A stretch of DNA of 64,000 nucleotides from Cylindrodendrum hubeiense (GCA_014621425.1 JAANBB010000209.1:1-64000), one strand, 5' to 3'. Positions 24,442 through 36,295 are shown, counted from the first letter of the stretch. The notes: a model not told the origin generated them from the letters alone. Numbers and translations are program-made.

Positions 24442-26419
24442 TCAAACAATAGGAAAATCTTCGAAAAAGAATGGCATCTTGTAGAATCTCAAATCATCGA
24501 ACTCCTCCTCTGAAAGGTACTCCCTGGTGTTGAGCGTCAACGCCCAGTCCACGTCTGCTCCACGACTCTCTGCAAAGGTTCGGGCGCCAACCACCGTTCC
24601 ATCGCGCCATGCACCCCATGCACGACCGCCGACACCAGAAACAGCTATCAGGGAAGTGAGGTTAGCTTTTGAACTCGTAATTCAATCGTAGGAATGATGC
24701 AAACTTACCATGGGTCCCAATGAATTTCGCAATTGTGCTAGCACTCGCAGCAAGCGAAAACGCACCCATGACGGCTTCCTTAACGGCACCATCTCCTCCG
24801 TAGGGACCCGGGACCATTTTCTGGGACTTGGGATGAACTGGGTCGTAGCCGGTGAACTTGCTCTCCTGCACAATATTATCGTTGGCATGGCCCTTGGCTG
24901 CTGTCTTGTAGAGCTGCACGTTCAGCCCGTCCAAGACGTTCTTCTCCAGGAATTTCATGTACGGAGTGTTGGTAATGTTAGACACGACGTAGCTCAATAG
25001 CGCCGAGCCGTAGTTAGAGTAAGCATAGTTGTCTCCAGGCGCAGAGTCGAGCGGTCGAGCAACCATATATTCGATGAAGTCGCGAAGGTCGGCCGCGCGC
25101 GTGCCGTTTGACTGAGCAATGGCGATGTCTCGGAACATGAAGGCAGTGTCTCCTGACACACTTCGGTCGTAGCCGCCGGTGTGGTCGAGCAGGTGCTGAA
25201 TGGTGATGCTCTCAGCTCGCGTGTCGACAGGATTGTAGCCAAGCAGGGGATAGACGGTGGTTGAATAGTTGAGACTGCCAGCCTCGACCAAGTTGTAAAT
25301 GGCGGCGTGGACGAACATCTTGCTCACACTAGCCAGCAAGAAGATGTCGTCAGGCTTCACAACCGCACGGTTGCTTTCGGCCCAAGTGTAGCTTCTCTCG
25401 GTAAGGACAGAGCCGTTCCGTGCGACGGCCACCTGAGCCTGTCGGACTCCGTTCTTCTGCATCCAGGTCTTCATGACCGCATCCATGCCCGCTTGTGCAT
25501 CAGCGTTGTTGCTGAAACCCGATACGGTGCCCTTGGCTGTCCACTTGCGCGAGGAAGGAATCGCATGTTCCGCAAAGATAACTGCGAAACGCGTATCCTT
25601 TCCCTCGCCTCCACCCTGCAGATCGATTGGGCTGAGTCCATTTTGCTTCTGGCTCTTGATCTCCTTGGCCAGCTCGGCAGCCGTGAGATCCTCCTTAGCG
25701 ACCCAGCGGCCAACATCGGTATCGACGAATTGGGGTGTGATGATGTGGTCATCGGACATGAACAACTTAGAGGGGCGCCAGAGTCGCTTTGCGGTCTCGG
25801 ATCGGAAGACCTCGGGAAAGTCAATGAGGTATTGGGTGGTGGAGTAGAAGACAGTCGACAGCTGGTTGCCAACGTTTTCATGTCCCAAGGCGCAGTATCG
25901 TCGATCCGAGGGCGTGCCGTACATGCTGAAACCCTTGATTGCCATATCAACTCCATTGGTAGAGTTTTCGTAACTCCATGGGCTCACCGAGTCGCAAACT
26001 TGGACCCAGTTTGTCACATTCGCCCTCTCCATGACGCCAGCGAAGACGGCCTTGCTGCGGGATCCTGTCGCAGAAATCTGCGTCGAAACATATCCCTTGG
26101 CCTTCCACGAGTCGAACCAAGAGTCGTAGGTGGTCTTGTTGGCGTTGTAGATGATTTCGATCGGATTTCCTTTCTGCTGCGTCCACACTGCTGCGTACTG
26201 GACGTCGGGAGGGCTGCCGTAGGTGCTCAACGAGACAATTTGGTAGCCATCAGCGGAGAGCGACTTGGCCTTCTTAGCATGATCTGAGCCCTTCACATTG
26301 TAGTAGCTCTGGATCTTCGATGCATTTTCGTAAGAAGCGCGACCCTCGATGACGGCGGCCTGAGCGACTGAACATATTGACAGACAACACGTCAGGAGGC
26401 TGGTGATGGAGGGATACAT
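24442..26419 (-). CDS. Secreted polyglycine hydrolase-like serine hydrolase
   Basis: Two exons: 26419-24709 and 24644-24442, giving 637 residues, close to the size I expect for this family. The start is the first ATG; an in-frame TTG lies upstream. A signal peptide ends near A-Q-A. Residues about 40-290 contain an imperfectly repeated domain (Y-Q-I-V-S-L-S-T-Y-G and M-A-I-K-G-F-S-M-Y-G type units), the N-terminal repeat domain of fungal polyglycine hydrolases. Residues about 300-637 form a beta-lactamase-like domain: S-V-S-K with candidate nucleophile Ser364 and Lys367, Y-S-N as the second motif, and H-T-G-G downstream. Studied members are secreted by plant-associated fungi and cut the glycine-rich linker of plant class IV chitinases, removing the chitin-binding domain. 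The substrate here is inferred. An esterase or D-aminopeptidase activity would be the alternative if the repeat domain has another role. All key residues are intact. Confidence 0.85.
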
Positions 26420-27539
26420 GGCGGCGGATAACAAGAGATGACAGTCACTAAAACAGGCAGATCATGTTCCCAGATTCATTCTATTTGTTTGGCTACTTGA
26501 TTACTTTTGTAGTGATTGTCGATCATGTCGTGCGCCCGGGCAAGGTCTATAATTAGTCCCCCAATTTCGTCGGCGCTCGTGTTGTAGCGATACGAGGTGA
26601 CTACTGCAATGCCCCACAAGAAGCCTGGACGTTAAACTTTAACTCGCTCCCTTAATCGCCCTTAAATCGCTGGAGCGAAATGAATGGCCTGCTCACGGAC
26701 GTATCACCGTTTTGAGATTGGGTCCAGCCTTCTTGGCTTCTAGAAAGGTTCGTTAAGCTGTGACACCGGAGGGTCCGGATTTGGACCCCCCCGGACTGAC
26801 CCGCGGTACGTGAGCGCGCTAAAGACGGGCAGAGTTCTTCCACCTTTCCGGGGCTGTCAGATTGTTCGGTTGACTGACCAGAAATTTGCCTTCATTACCT
26901 AACAGTGATATGTCCGATTCATCGCGTAGCATCCGAGACACGTCTATTGGGAATACAGTATTGTGAAACGCGGGCTGACTGCTTCCGTTTGAAACAGAAC
27001 TTACAGATCATACTGAAAGGACAAAGTGCGTTTGAAACCACTGTACATGAAAATAAATGGTGCATCTGTATGGTGAGTCTGCCCTAACATAAAACTTGCT
27101 GATGGCGATATGTCATATTATCAACGTCATACTCACCTCATTTAAATATAATATAAAACCTATTAAATCACATTAATAAATGTCGTGCTGTTCAATGTAA
27201 TATATCTTACTCAGTTATATTAGCATCGTCAATTAGCAATTTTTCTAGATTGCAATTACATCAGGTCACAGTGGTGTTGGAAGCAACTGTTCAACAATAT
27301 CCCAATGACGTCAGAAAACGAGGATTATTGTTTTCGAGTGATAATGAGCAAAACAGTAAGTGTAGACGTGTAATCACATGGAAAAACAACTCCATTGACC
27401 ACTGGGATGGTAAGACAAGCAGGCGTACCTCAGGCCAGGCTATTGGTGATAACGAAGATTGGCCCCGATGGCTGTCCAGTCCACAGCGCGTGACAATCCA
27501 AGGCAGTGTGCGATTGGTCGGGTTCTAGCTACATCCCTG

Positions 27540-28080
27540 TGACCAATCAATAGTGTACTCGACTGTCACTCATATTCGCCGGTACCCGGGAGCCGTTAAC
27601 TCGTCGAGGCGGGCTGGTAGATGAAGATTTCTAAATTGCTGGAACGAACCAGCGACACTTGCGTAAATTGTCATCTCAATTCCGCTTTCAGAAAATAGCC
27701 TTAGAGATTATGTCAATGTGCCGACATAAATCGCGGTCTGGGCACTTGTAAGAGAGGCCTACCACGCGACAGTAGCTGTGCGGTGACTTGACGTATGAGG
27801 CCTACCATGCGACCGTAATCGTGTGATGTGACTTGACGTAGGAGGCCTTCCACCAGCAGGACGGGAAATCAGGCATCCAATGATAAGATAATATCTCAGT
27901 GGAATACGCCACCTATGTAGATGAGAGGCCGAAACCACGGTTATTCTGTTGTGTCCCCGCTTTCGACTACGTTTGTTGGCCTTCCCAACCCGACACATAA
28001 AGCCGAGTCCTTTCCTCCATCCGAACTGAAAGTTTTCTCAACGACTCACCACATCACTCATCAGCACATCGCGTATCACC
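27540..28080 (+). repeat. Duplicated promoter block, copy 1
   Basis: Segments of this block match 30120-30590 in the same order: GACCAATCAATAGTGT against GCCAATCAACAGTGT, the ACATAAATCG segment followed by GGTCTG, and AGGACGGGAAATCAGGC followed by TCCAAT, then CCCCGCTTTCGACT. It precedes BTB-like gene 1, and copy 2 precedes gene 2, so the duplication carried the promoter with the coding region. Confidence 0.7.
27754..27850. repeat. Tandem repeat, 43-45 nt unit
   Basis: Two full units and a partial third begin with GAGGCCTACC or GAGGCCTTCC at 27754, 27797 and 27842. Each full unit ends with TGACTTGACGTA. The corresponding region of promoter copy 2 (about 30330-30360) has a single unit, so the unit was multiplied in copy 1 or lost in copy 2. 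Confidence 0.65.
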
Positions 28081-29624
28081 ATGGTTCAGGATAATGAAAC
28101 TTCGGCAGACTTCTGCAAGCCTGGGGCGGCAGGTGTTTCCCAAGAAAATGACACCAGGCCAGAGTCCTCGTCAGGTTCCCCGCCTTCTGCCTTCTGCCAT
28201 GACACTAACGATACACCTAGACCCTACGCCAATCCTGCCGTTGCCCTCCACTTCCGCAACGGACACTCACTCTACATTCCTGGTGAACTACTCAAAAAGT
28301 ACCCGCGGCTTGCCTCGCAAGGCAAATCACCAACCGACTCCAGCTCCGCACCCCCAGAATATTCTGAGTCTCACCTCTCGAATGTGCCCCTTGCCATCGG
28401 CCATGTTCTCATCCACTTTCTTATCACCGGGAGCTATCAGTGTCTGAAACCAAAGCAAGCGACAGATAGTCAGAAGAATGCTTCGGAGTTCACAACTGCG
28501 CTTCGAGTGTATTCTGCGGCTAAAACCTTCAACTTAACTTCACTTGTTGACCTTTCAGGGGGAGAGATACGCAGGCTTGGTAACAAACTGAGCCTACCTT
28601 GTATTATTGACATTATGGAAGGAGAAGATGAAAATCCTATTCATATCCCATGGGTTGCTGTGTATCTCGAATCTCGAGTACAGTCATTTTTGGCTATTTC
28701 ATCGCGCGCAGCCGCAAAACAACTCCTATCCGAGCTAGAGACCCCTCCCACGACCAGTAAGCTCATCCTCCGGAGTATGATTGCGCTCCGCAGCAGGGAG
28801 TTGCCTCTCGAGGAAGAGTTGCGGGGAAGCGATGATTCGAGAGCAGATCAGTCTGAATCTTCTCAGGCCACACAGGCCGAGGAAGTCAAGGAAGATGAAG
28901 AATCTCCAAAGCAGTCGATACACTCTTCCACAATCGTTGACGAACAACGACCTTCACCCAATACATCACTTGTATTCCCGACTTTAAATGGTATGTCAAT
29001 CTATGCTTGGTTTCTCTTTTCCAACTATCTCAGCATTTTGATCAAGTTGGTCCGTCCATAATGCTAACTGAAACCCAAGTATCCGCGTCTATTCTTGATA
29101 GTATCGCCGAGACCCAAATCGCATCGGCCATCGCGCTTGCACTGAACAATAACGGCCCATACGCTAAACCGAAAACAAAAAAGCAGCTGAAACACGAAGC
29201 GCACCAGAAAAAAACACAACAGGAGAAAGCAGAGAAGCAGCAGAGAATGGAAGAGAAGAGGAAGAAGAAAAAGGAGAAGAGGGAAGAAAACAAGCAGCAA
29301 AAGGAAGAAAACGTGAAGAAACAGAAAGAGGAGGACGAGAGGAGAGACAAAGCAGAGATATCGGGGCTCATCGAAGTTATCGGGTCCTTGTCAGACTGTG
29401 AACAGTCTGTACCACCTGCGTCAGCATTTGACATAACTTTGGCGACACCCGACACACAGAGCTCCGACTTTGAGTATATGCTATTGAATTATGCCGATTG
29501 TGAATTGGAAGGTGAATTGAAGGATGAACAGTTGGAAATCACTTTCCCTACTGACGAGGAATTCCGCCCCGAGGACTACGATTGGGATTCGTCATCAGAT
29601 TCGACAGTCTACTATGAAAGCTAG
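28081..29624 (+). CDS. BTB-like protein 1 with charged coiled-coil tail
   Basis: Two exons: 28081-28990 and 29080-29624, giving 484 residues. The 90-nt intron has a GTATGT donor, a GCTAAC branch site and an AAG acceptor. Residues about 55-200 resemble the degenerate BTB/POZ-like fold common in filamentous fungi: V-A-L-H-F-R-N-G-H-S-L-Y-I-P, then G-H-V-L-I-H-F-L-I-T-G-S-Y, then E-F-T-T-A-L-R-V-Y-S-A-A. The block following I-P-W-V-A-V-Y-L-E-S-R-V is conserved with the next gene. After about residue 365 a dense Lys/Glu/Gln run of about 60 residues predicts a coiled coil, followed by an acidic tail. Such BTB proteins mediate dimerisation and protein contacts; the role here is unknown. The reading frame continues past the TAG stop with residues similar to the C-terminus of gene 2, so this copy may be truncated by a stop mutation. 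Confidence 0.75.
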
Positions 29625-30590
29625 TGGGCTTGGATAAGCTGTCACATGCTTGTGCAGCACGTCTCTATGGAGCCTTGGAGGTTGAGATGCGGTTTTTGAG
29701 GGAGTAGGAAATCCCTCCAGACATATAGTGCGATGATCCTCGATGAATTTTGTCAAAGTTAGAAACCCTGTGTGTTGAATTTCATGGATTGGATGCTGGT
29801 GTGAATTAGCTATATGCCGGGTCATAGTCCCACCGCGATAATATAACTAAGTTGATAGTACCACTGCCTCCTGAACGCTTTGGTTTATATCGTATGTACA
29901 TTTTACCGGTAGTCAATCACCATAGTTCCAGACCATGTGAAATACTCCGTGAAGAAAGTCAGTGTTTCCCAATTCAATTTGAGAGAACATCTTACCAGAA
30001 GACGGGCCTGTCAGTAATATGATATGATCCTATTAAGAAGGTTCCCTGAGCACCCGAAGAACCTAGACTCTGGTCCTTTTCAGCTAATATTTCCCACACT
30101 TGTTAAGATTCAAGCTCTTGGCCAATCAACAGTGTGCTCAACTGGCCTTCCCTGCACTGGTACCCGAGAAGTGTGACCCATTGCGGTGGACTGATAGATC
30201 ACAAAACCAACCTACATAACTTGCGTAATTGTGTAATGGGGCTCCAATTCTCAGCAAATCTCCATCAACATCACGTCACAGTGCTAACATAAATCGAGGT
30301 CTGAGCGTTTGCATTTGAAGCCAAGCGCTGTGGCTTGACGCAGGAGGCCGACTACCAACAGGACGGGAAATCAGGCCTCCAATCAAGGGACCCCATTGTC
30401 AAATTACACGTCACCTCTGCTGGAGAGCGGTTTAAATCACGGCTGCCTTCTTATCTTCCCCGCTTTCGACTGGACTGCTCAGATTGATCAACTCTGATTC
30501 TTAAAGTTGGCCCCTTCCCGCTCTCCAAAGAAGCCCTGTCTGGCTCGACTTGCCTCCATTACGAATAAATCATCCAATATCTTCAACAAT
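29625..30590. other. Intergenic region between the BTB-like paralogues
   Basis: The first 70 nt are a coding relic, being similar in frame to the end of gene 2. The second half (from about 30120) is promoter block copy 2. Nothing recognisable lies between. Confidence 0.6.
30120..30590 (+). repeat. Duplicated promoter block, copy 2
   Basis: Partner of the block at 27540-28080; the matched segments are listed there. The distance from the conserved AGGACGGGAAATCAGGC to the start codon is about 225 nt here, similar to copy 1. Confidence 0.7.
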
Positions 30591-31974
30591 ATGACTAACA
30601 GTAGTGACGAATTGACGGGTCCTCAAATTCCCGAGGCGATGTGCGCCCAAGAAGAAGACAGAAGACCAGAATCATCGTCAGACCCCCGTAACTTCCGGTC
30701 ATTGTCACTGCATTAACAATGGTCACAGGCCATACGCAAGCCCTCACGTCAATATCTACTTCCAAAATGACGACGGTCCACTTCGCGTTCCACACAAAAT
30801 ACTTCAACAAAGTTCCGAACTTGCTTCTCAGTCCGGGTCACAAGGTTCCCACGGCGACTCAGACATTCATCTTGCAAATGTAACCATTGAGGCGGGTCAC
30901 ACCCTTGTCCATTTTCTCCTCACTGGGCACTACCAGAGTCTTAAGCCAAAAGGAAACTCAGTTATTGAGAAACACGCTTCAGAATTCGCGACTGCGCTTC
31001 GAGTCTATTCTGTGGCCCAAAGATTCGTCTTGCTTTCACTCAGTGATCTTGTGGAAGGTGAAATACGAAGACTAGGAATTGAACTGAGCCTGCCTCGTAT
31101 TATTGGTATCATTGAGAAAGAGGCTGGCAATTCCATCTATTTCCCATGGGTTGCAATGTATCTCGAATCTCGAGTGCATGAATTCCTTACTATCCCGACG
31201 CTCGACATCGCATATCAGCTCTTCTCTGAGCTTTCATCTCCTACCACGACCAGTCAGATCATTCTCCGCAGCATGATTAAGCACAATTTCGGGGAAGTCG
31301 AAGCGATGGCTGCGCGTCAGGCAGAAGAGGAAAAGGCCCAGGCAGAAGAGGACGAACGCATGGCAGAAGTCATGGCTCATGAAAAAGAAAAAGAAGAGGC
31401 CGAGATGGAATTAGCAGCTGAAAATAATGAGATTGTAGCCTTGCGGGCTAAGGAAAGGCGTAAAGGCAAACTCAAGAGGACTGACAGAGTACGCCTGAAT
31501 CTACTCGAGGAAAGGGCTGCTGAAAGGGCGGAGGAACGGGCTACTATGGAAGCAGAAGAATTATTGGTCACTGCAGTCGCCTCAGTCTCCTCAGTCATTG
31601 AAGCCGAGGAACCTGAAGATGCCCCCGCCCCCGCTGAAGCCAAGGAGGAAGACACAGAATGTGTTGTACTGTCGACCCACTCCTCCACGACTCTTGATGC
31701 ACAACAGGATGCACCATCTACCCCGGGACCGAAAAACTACTCAGCGCAGCCCGAGACACATACATTTCACTTTGGAAGCGTGCCGTCGAATAACAATATT
31801 GGTACACCGGACGACGACATGTCAGTGATCAGCTGTCCGACTGTCTGCATACCTGAGCCTGAGGAACTTTGTCAACATCGATCAGAACACTTGTCAATCA
31901 ATGGTGGCTGGAAGACTTGCACGAGTTGTCGCATGCTTGTGCAGCAATTCTCCATGGAGCTTGAAACAGTTTAA
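30591..31974 (+). pseudogene. BTB-like protein 2, paralogue with 5' frameshift
   Basis: The frame from the ATG at 30591 aligns with gene 1 up to R-P-E-S-S-S but stops at 30714-30716. Homology resumes in the +1 frame from R-P-Y-A (about 30727) and runs open to the stop at 31972-31974. I found no GT-AG intron between 30681 and 30741 whose phases join the two frames, and the long downstream frame has no ATG before its BTB core. A one-base indel is the simplest reading. The downstream frame keeps the BTB-like core (G-H-T-L-V-H-F-L-L-T-G-H-Y, E-F-A-T-A-L-R-V-Y-S-V-A) and Y-L-E-S-R-V, then a Glu/Ala-rich coiled coil from about 31310 and an extra Cys-containing C-terminus, C-x2-C before M-L-V-Q-Q. 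It could be an unrecognised exon structure, a sequencing error or a true pseudogene. Confidence 0.6.
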
Positions 31975-32741
31975 GATGGAGCCTAGCTCGATGAGTTAGG
32001 AATTTCCTAAGCGACTTTTGAGAGGTTGGCAGATGATCTGATCAGATTTGATGTAGTTACAGATCAGCTATTTTATTGTGTTATTCTCATCACTGTTTTT
32101 CTGATATTGGAAGTCTTTTGCTTCCATGGGCAGAAAATTAAGCCCAAAGTGTTACGAGTCATTGGAGCTGAAGCTCCAAATATCCATATTTTACGTGCAG
32201 GTGCAAGAGATGCAACAAGTATTTCCTCGGCCTTCAAGTAAAGTTTTTAGAGGATCTCGTATCGAAATTCACTTCTGTCTCTTTTTCTTATGGTCCTATA
32301 AAGAAGATTCTCCATGCATCTGCAAACCTAGGTCTCGGATCCTCCAAAAGCCATCCATCACTGAGCCTCAACGTAATCTCTCAGTATCTTTAATGCTGAT
32401 GTCGACGCTGCGGCAGTGACTGGCTTATTCACTGCTTTTTGCTGCATTCAACGATAGGCAATCAATGTGCGTGAATGACAATCTTTATTGGACATTTCGG
32501 TTTACCAGATCAATTCATATCACGAATGGTGACCAGTAACAAGTTCGTATTCGAACCTCGGCTCAGGTGGTACATGGCACTCACATGGGTCAAAGTGGGT
32601 GCATAGCCTCGGTACCCACTCCGCACTCACGGAGCAACAAGTGCTAGCGAAGAGCTTCCGCGTATCGACGAGCGTATCGCTGGCTTTTCCCTGCCCATTG
32701 TTAACGATGGCACAACTTTTTGTTGAATGCTTTGATCTGAA
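31975..32741. other. Intergenic region
   Basis: It holds the 3' side of the BTB-like pair and the promoter side of the Zn2Cys6 regulator. No gene was recognised. Confidence 0.5.
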
Positions 32742-35330
32742 ATGCCTCCGAACCGAGTATCTAAGCGGGCTGCCGTCGCATGCAAGGCCTGCAACGTGCG
32801 CAAAGTCAGATGCACTGTCACACTGTCAGGCCCACCTTGCGCCAACTGTTCAGTCGACGGCGTACCTTGCGTGGTTCTGGGCCGCAAGAGACGGCGGTAA
32901 GGCTCTTATTTGCATGTAGGTGTTGTTTATATGTGCTGATTTGATAAAGAAACTCTGAGTTATTGCTCTCGGATTCACCCTGTGATCCAAAAACTAGTGA
33001 AGATGAAGTAGCAGCCGCATCAGACGAAGCATCACAGCCAAGGACAAGCACGTTTACATCACCTGATAATGGCCCCCAAGCCGAGGATATATCTCCCATA
33101 ACCATCAACGAGAATAATATTCCGATTCCTTCAGGTGATAGCGCTAGCAATCCGTCTCCGCAGGACGTTCATCATCCACCCGTTGCGCCGGAGAATGGAC
33201 CTGCAGCCTATATGCCGGAGCGTACTCCACCTCCTCTTGCAGCTATCCCATACCCCAGACGACGGCTTTCAGATGCGCCTCGGGCAAGTTCAGCATATGC
33301 GGAGGCCTTGGACGGGAGTGACGACCATGTTAATGGCGTCCCTTTCTACCCAGGTAAGCGAGCCAGTTGATTCACTGCTTCGCACTCCATCAATTCAAAT
33401 CATCATATTCCTTCCCGATTTACCACACTAATTCCACTGCTGCAGGGGATAAGCGGGGTCCGGCGTTTGTGATGGACATCTGCGAACCTCACAAACCTCT
33501 TAAGAACAGCCACTTCTTCGTCCCCATGCCCTCAATTGAATCCATGCAGCCAGAAGATGTCGACTATCTCCGATCCAAGGGTATATTTTCCCTGCCCCCA
33601 CAGCACATGAGAGAAGCTCTAATCCATTCTTACTTCCACCATATCCATCCGTTCGCGCCTGTTTTAGATGCAGCCAACTTCATCCCCAAATACGAAAAGG
33701 GTCGTGTGAGCCTACTACTCCTCTGGAGCATCTTCTTGGCGGCAGCGAGCGTAGGTCGGAACTCATATTTCAATCCCCTGCGCTGATAATTTGATTTTAG
33801 TTCATCGACGATTCCATGTTTTCAGATGACTTTTATGCCAGTCGGTTGATACTAAAACGTGCGGCCTACCATAGAGCAAAGGTAAAGCGTATCCTCGTTT
33901 TATCGAACCAGGCTCTAACACCCATTAGGTTCTATATGATGCCGACTATGAGAAAGATAAGATAACGCTCATTCAATCGGTATTTTTGATGAGTCATTGG
34001 TACACCAGTACCGAAGACCGTACCGGACCATGGCACTGGAGCGGCATCGCCATCAGCCTATCGCATACCATAGGGCTCCATCGTCAACCTATTCTCACAG
34101 GCCGAGCTTCTCGCGGCATCCCAGTTTTTTGGCGCCGTCTCTGGTGGTCTATATACTGCCGTGAAGTTTGGTTGTCCCTAGGTCATGGTAGGCCTATGAG
34201 GATTTCTCTGGACGATTCCGATGTTCCCTTGCCGGGATCGGAAGACACATGCGCCCTGTCAGCTGAAGCGGGTGTTGAAGGCAGCCAAAAATATCTGCCC
34301 GGTGATATGGACAGTCTTTCCAAGATCTGGGTCTCTCTCGTGAGCGTAACGAGAGAGTTAGGGGCCATCCTGTCGGCCAACTATACTGCGAAGGGTACTA
34401 AACCATCAAAGACGGAACTTGAACAAAGTGAGAGTGAAATTCGGGCCTGCTTTTGCCTGCCCTCGGAGAATTTTAATCAAAGTCGGGTTGTTTCTTCCCA
34501 TCTTTACCAGTTCAAGCTCTTCTTTCAGTACATTTCCCCCTCGAATTGAGGCACTCGCAGACTAACACACACTTAGAGCTACCATCATTGTGCTTTACCG
34601 GCCATTTATTTTCGATACTCCACGGGGATTTCCTCCAAGTCAACAAGCGACATGGAGAGATTTCGCAAGTCAGAAGACTCGAACTGCCGCCTCTGAAGCG
34701 ATCAGCGCAGTCAACTCCATGATGGCCGAGAACCTTATCGGGCTCTGCCACACCATCACGTAGGAGTCACATATCTTTTAGCACGGTTTATTCAACTGAT
34801 TATTGAGTAGCGTCCTCGCTCTCCTACCACCAATGCAGATCCATCTCTTGGAGTCAACTTCCTTGAAGCCAATGACGAGTCAAATGGGTAAACACAACCT
34901 CGCACTTTGCATGCTTGCGATGGGCGAACTTCGCAAGTCGTACGTCTCTGCAGGTGCAGCTTTCAAGCTATTCGAGAGAGCGAAAAACAAAATCGATAAT
35001 GCTACCATACGGGAGGCGCCACTGCAAACGCCGCCAGCACGCTCTCCTGTCGATGCCGTGCCTATTGAAGGGAACTGGGGTAGCTACACTGAGGGCTATG
35101 CCATCGCAACACCGGGAATCATGTCTGACCTTTGGGCACCATTTTCCACCACAGTTTTAGATGATAATTCCGAGCTTCTACAGTACGTTTCTTTAGTTAC
35201 TGAGCAAATCACCCAACATCTCGATCTGTTGAAATTGAACATGAACTAACGAAATTGTAGTACGGAAGCCTGGCTTGACATTCAGAACATGCATCAGGTA
35301 TGGGCAAATAACCGCTTTGAGCCGTCCTAA
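32742..35330 (+). CDS. Zn2Cys6 transcription factor with fungal_trans domain
   Basis: Eight exons: 32742-32896, 32950-33353, 33446-33750, 33801-33881, 33929-34527, 34577-34759, 34811-35182 and 35261-35330, giving 722 residues. Every phase closes. Cys14, 17, 24, 33, 36 and 43 form a C-x2-C-x6-C, C-x2-C-x6-C binuclear zinc cluster, followed by the basic G-R-K-R-R-R linker. Residues about 60-170 are Ser/Pro-rich. From about 240 the fungal_trans regulatory domain (PF04082-like) begins with S-Y-F-H-H-I-H-P-F and continues through L-M-S-H-W-Y and G-I-A-I-S-L-S-H-T-I-G-L-H-R. The arrangement resembles CTF1-type cutinase regulators, a resemblance only. It is a nuclear DNA-binding regulator with unknown targets; neighbouring secreted-protein genes are candidates by position only. 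The final stop could be altered if a further intron begins at CAG|GTATGG near 35297. Confidence 0.88.
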
Positions 35331-36295
35331 AGAGCAAGACATCTCTAAGAATTTTTATCCGATCCTCGATACCCAGATCGCTGGGAAACACCTTACCATG
35401 GAAATACTATATGACCGTTTCGGCATAAGCCCGTACCCAAATCATGGTATATTTCCGTGATACGGAGTCCTTGTCGATATTGCTACAGCAGCCATTGCAG
35501 ACAATTGTCTGTAAATTGAGGAGTTCTTACTTCTAAGCTATCTACATAGTCGATCTAAACAATCTTTTGTTGGTAGGATACCCGAACCCAGTGATTTTCT
35601 TGCCTGTAATTGATGAATAGCTGCTGGTTGACCATGGTAGTGACTCCGTCCCTGCGAGGCCCTCAACAAACTAGTGAGGGGACAGATGGGTGCTCTCATG
35701 AGATTCAACCATCATGTGAATAAAAGCCAACTGAAGAGGGAGCGATGCACAGACTATGTTGGGATCTGGGAGAAAATGAAATGAAGCAGGGGCTCTATGT
35801 GATTATGCCTGGATGGCGGATCCCCCGGCATAGGTCAGTCACTGTTGGTTACGACATCGACGTGTCGGTCACTGCTGCCAGCCCAAGTGCATTGACTCAG
35901 CGTCGGCACAGACATTCACACTTTCCACGAATCATTGTTTGTACAATTATCAAAGCACGGCCATCATAGTAGCTAGGTAGGTAGCTTGAGGCTCTGGAAA
36001 GGCATGAACCGTGAACCTTGCACTTAATTCAGTCATTTATTACGACCCATGAAGATTCAAATCTACGCACAATGCTTAAGGTCCCGGGCCAGTGGTTTTG
36101 TAGGGCACCGGGGGCATCTTCCACTCTCCTCCTCCTCGCAGAGGGGCTGTGTACCAGCTGCGAATGCTACGTCACTGAACTCCTCTAGTTCTCACTGTTC
36201 CTTCCGATCTTAGTCTTATCTTAATGCAGCCGTCAGGCTTAAAATTTGTCTATCGCAATTAAATTACATCCGGTTTATACACAATGATCAACGCT
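35331..36295. other. Convergent intergenic region
   Basis: It separates the Zn2Cys6 gene and the minus-strand cysteine-rich gene. No coding features were recognised. Confidence 0.5.

Larger units (their letters stand above)
26420..28080. other. Divergent intergenic region with AT-rich patch
   Basis: It lies upstream of both the hydrolase (minus) and BTB-like gene 1 (plus). It contains an AT-rich stretch at about 27100-27260, a direct repeat at 27754-27850, and the promoter-side block shared with the second BTB-like gene from about 27540. Confidence 0.5.

Noticed and set aside
25307..26287. 326-codon plus-strand open frame antisense to the polyglycine hydrolase-like gene
   Set aside because: The sense strand encodes a clear two-domain protein; the antisense frame has no recognisable motif.
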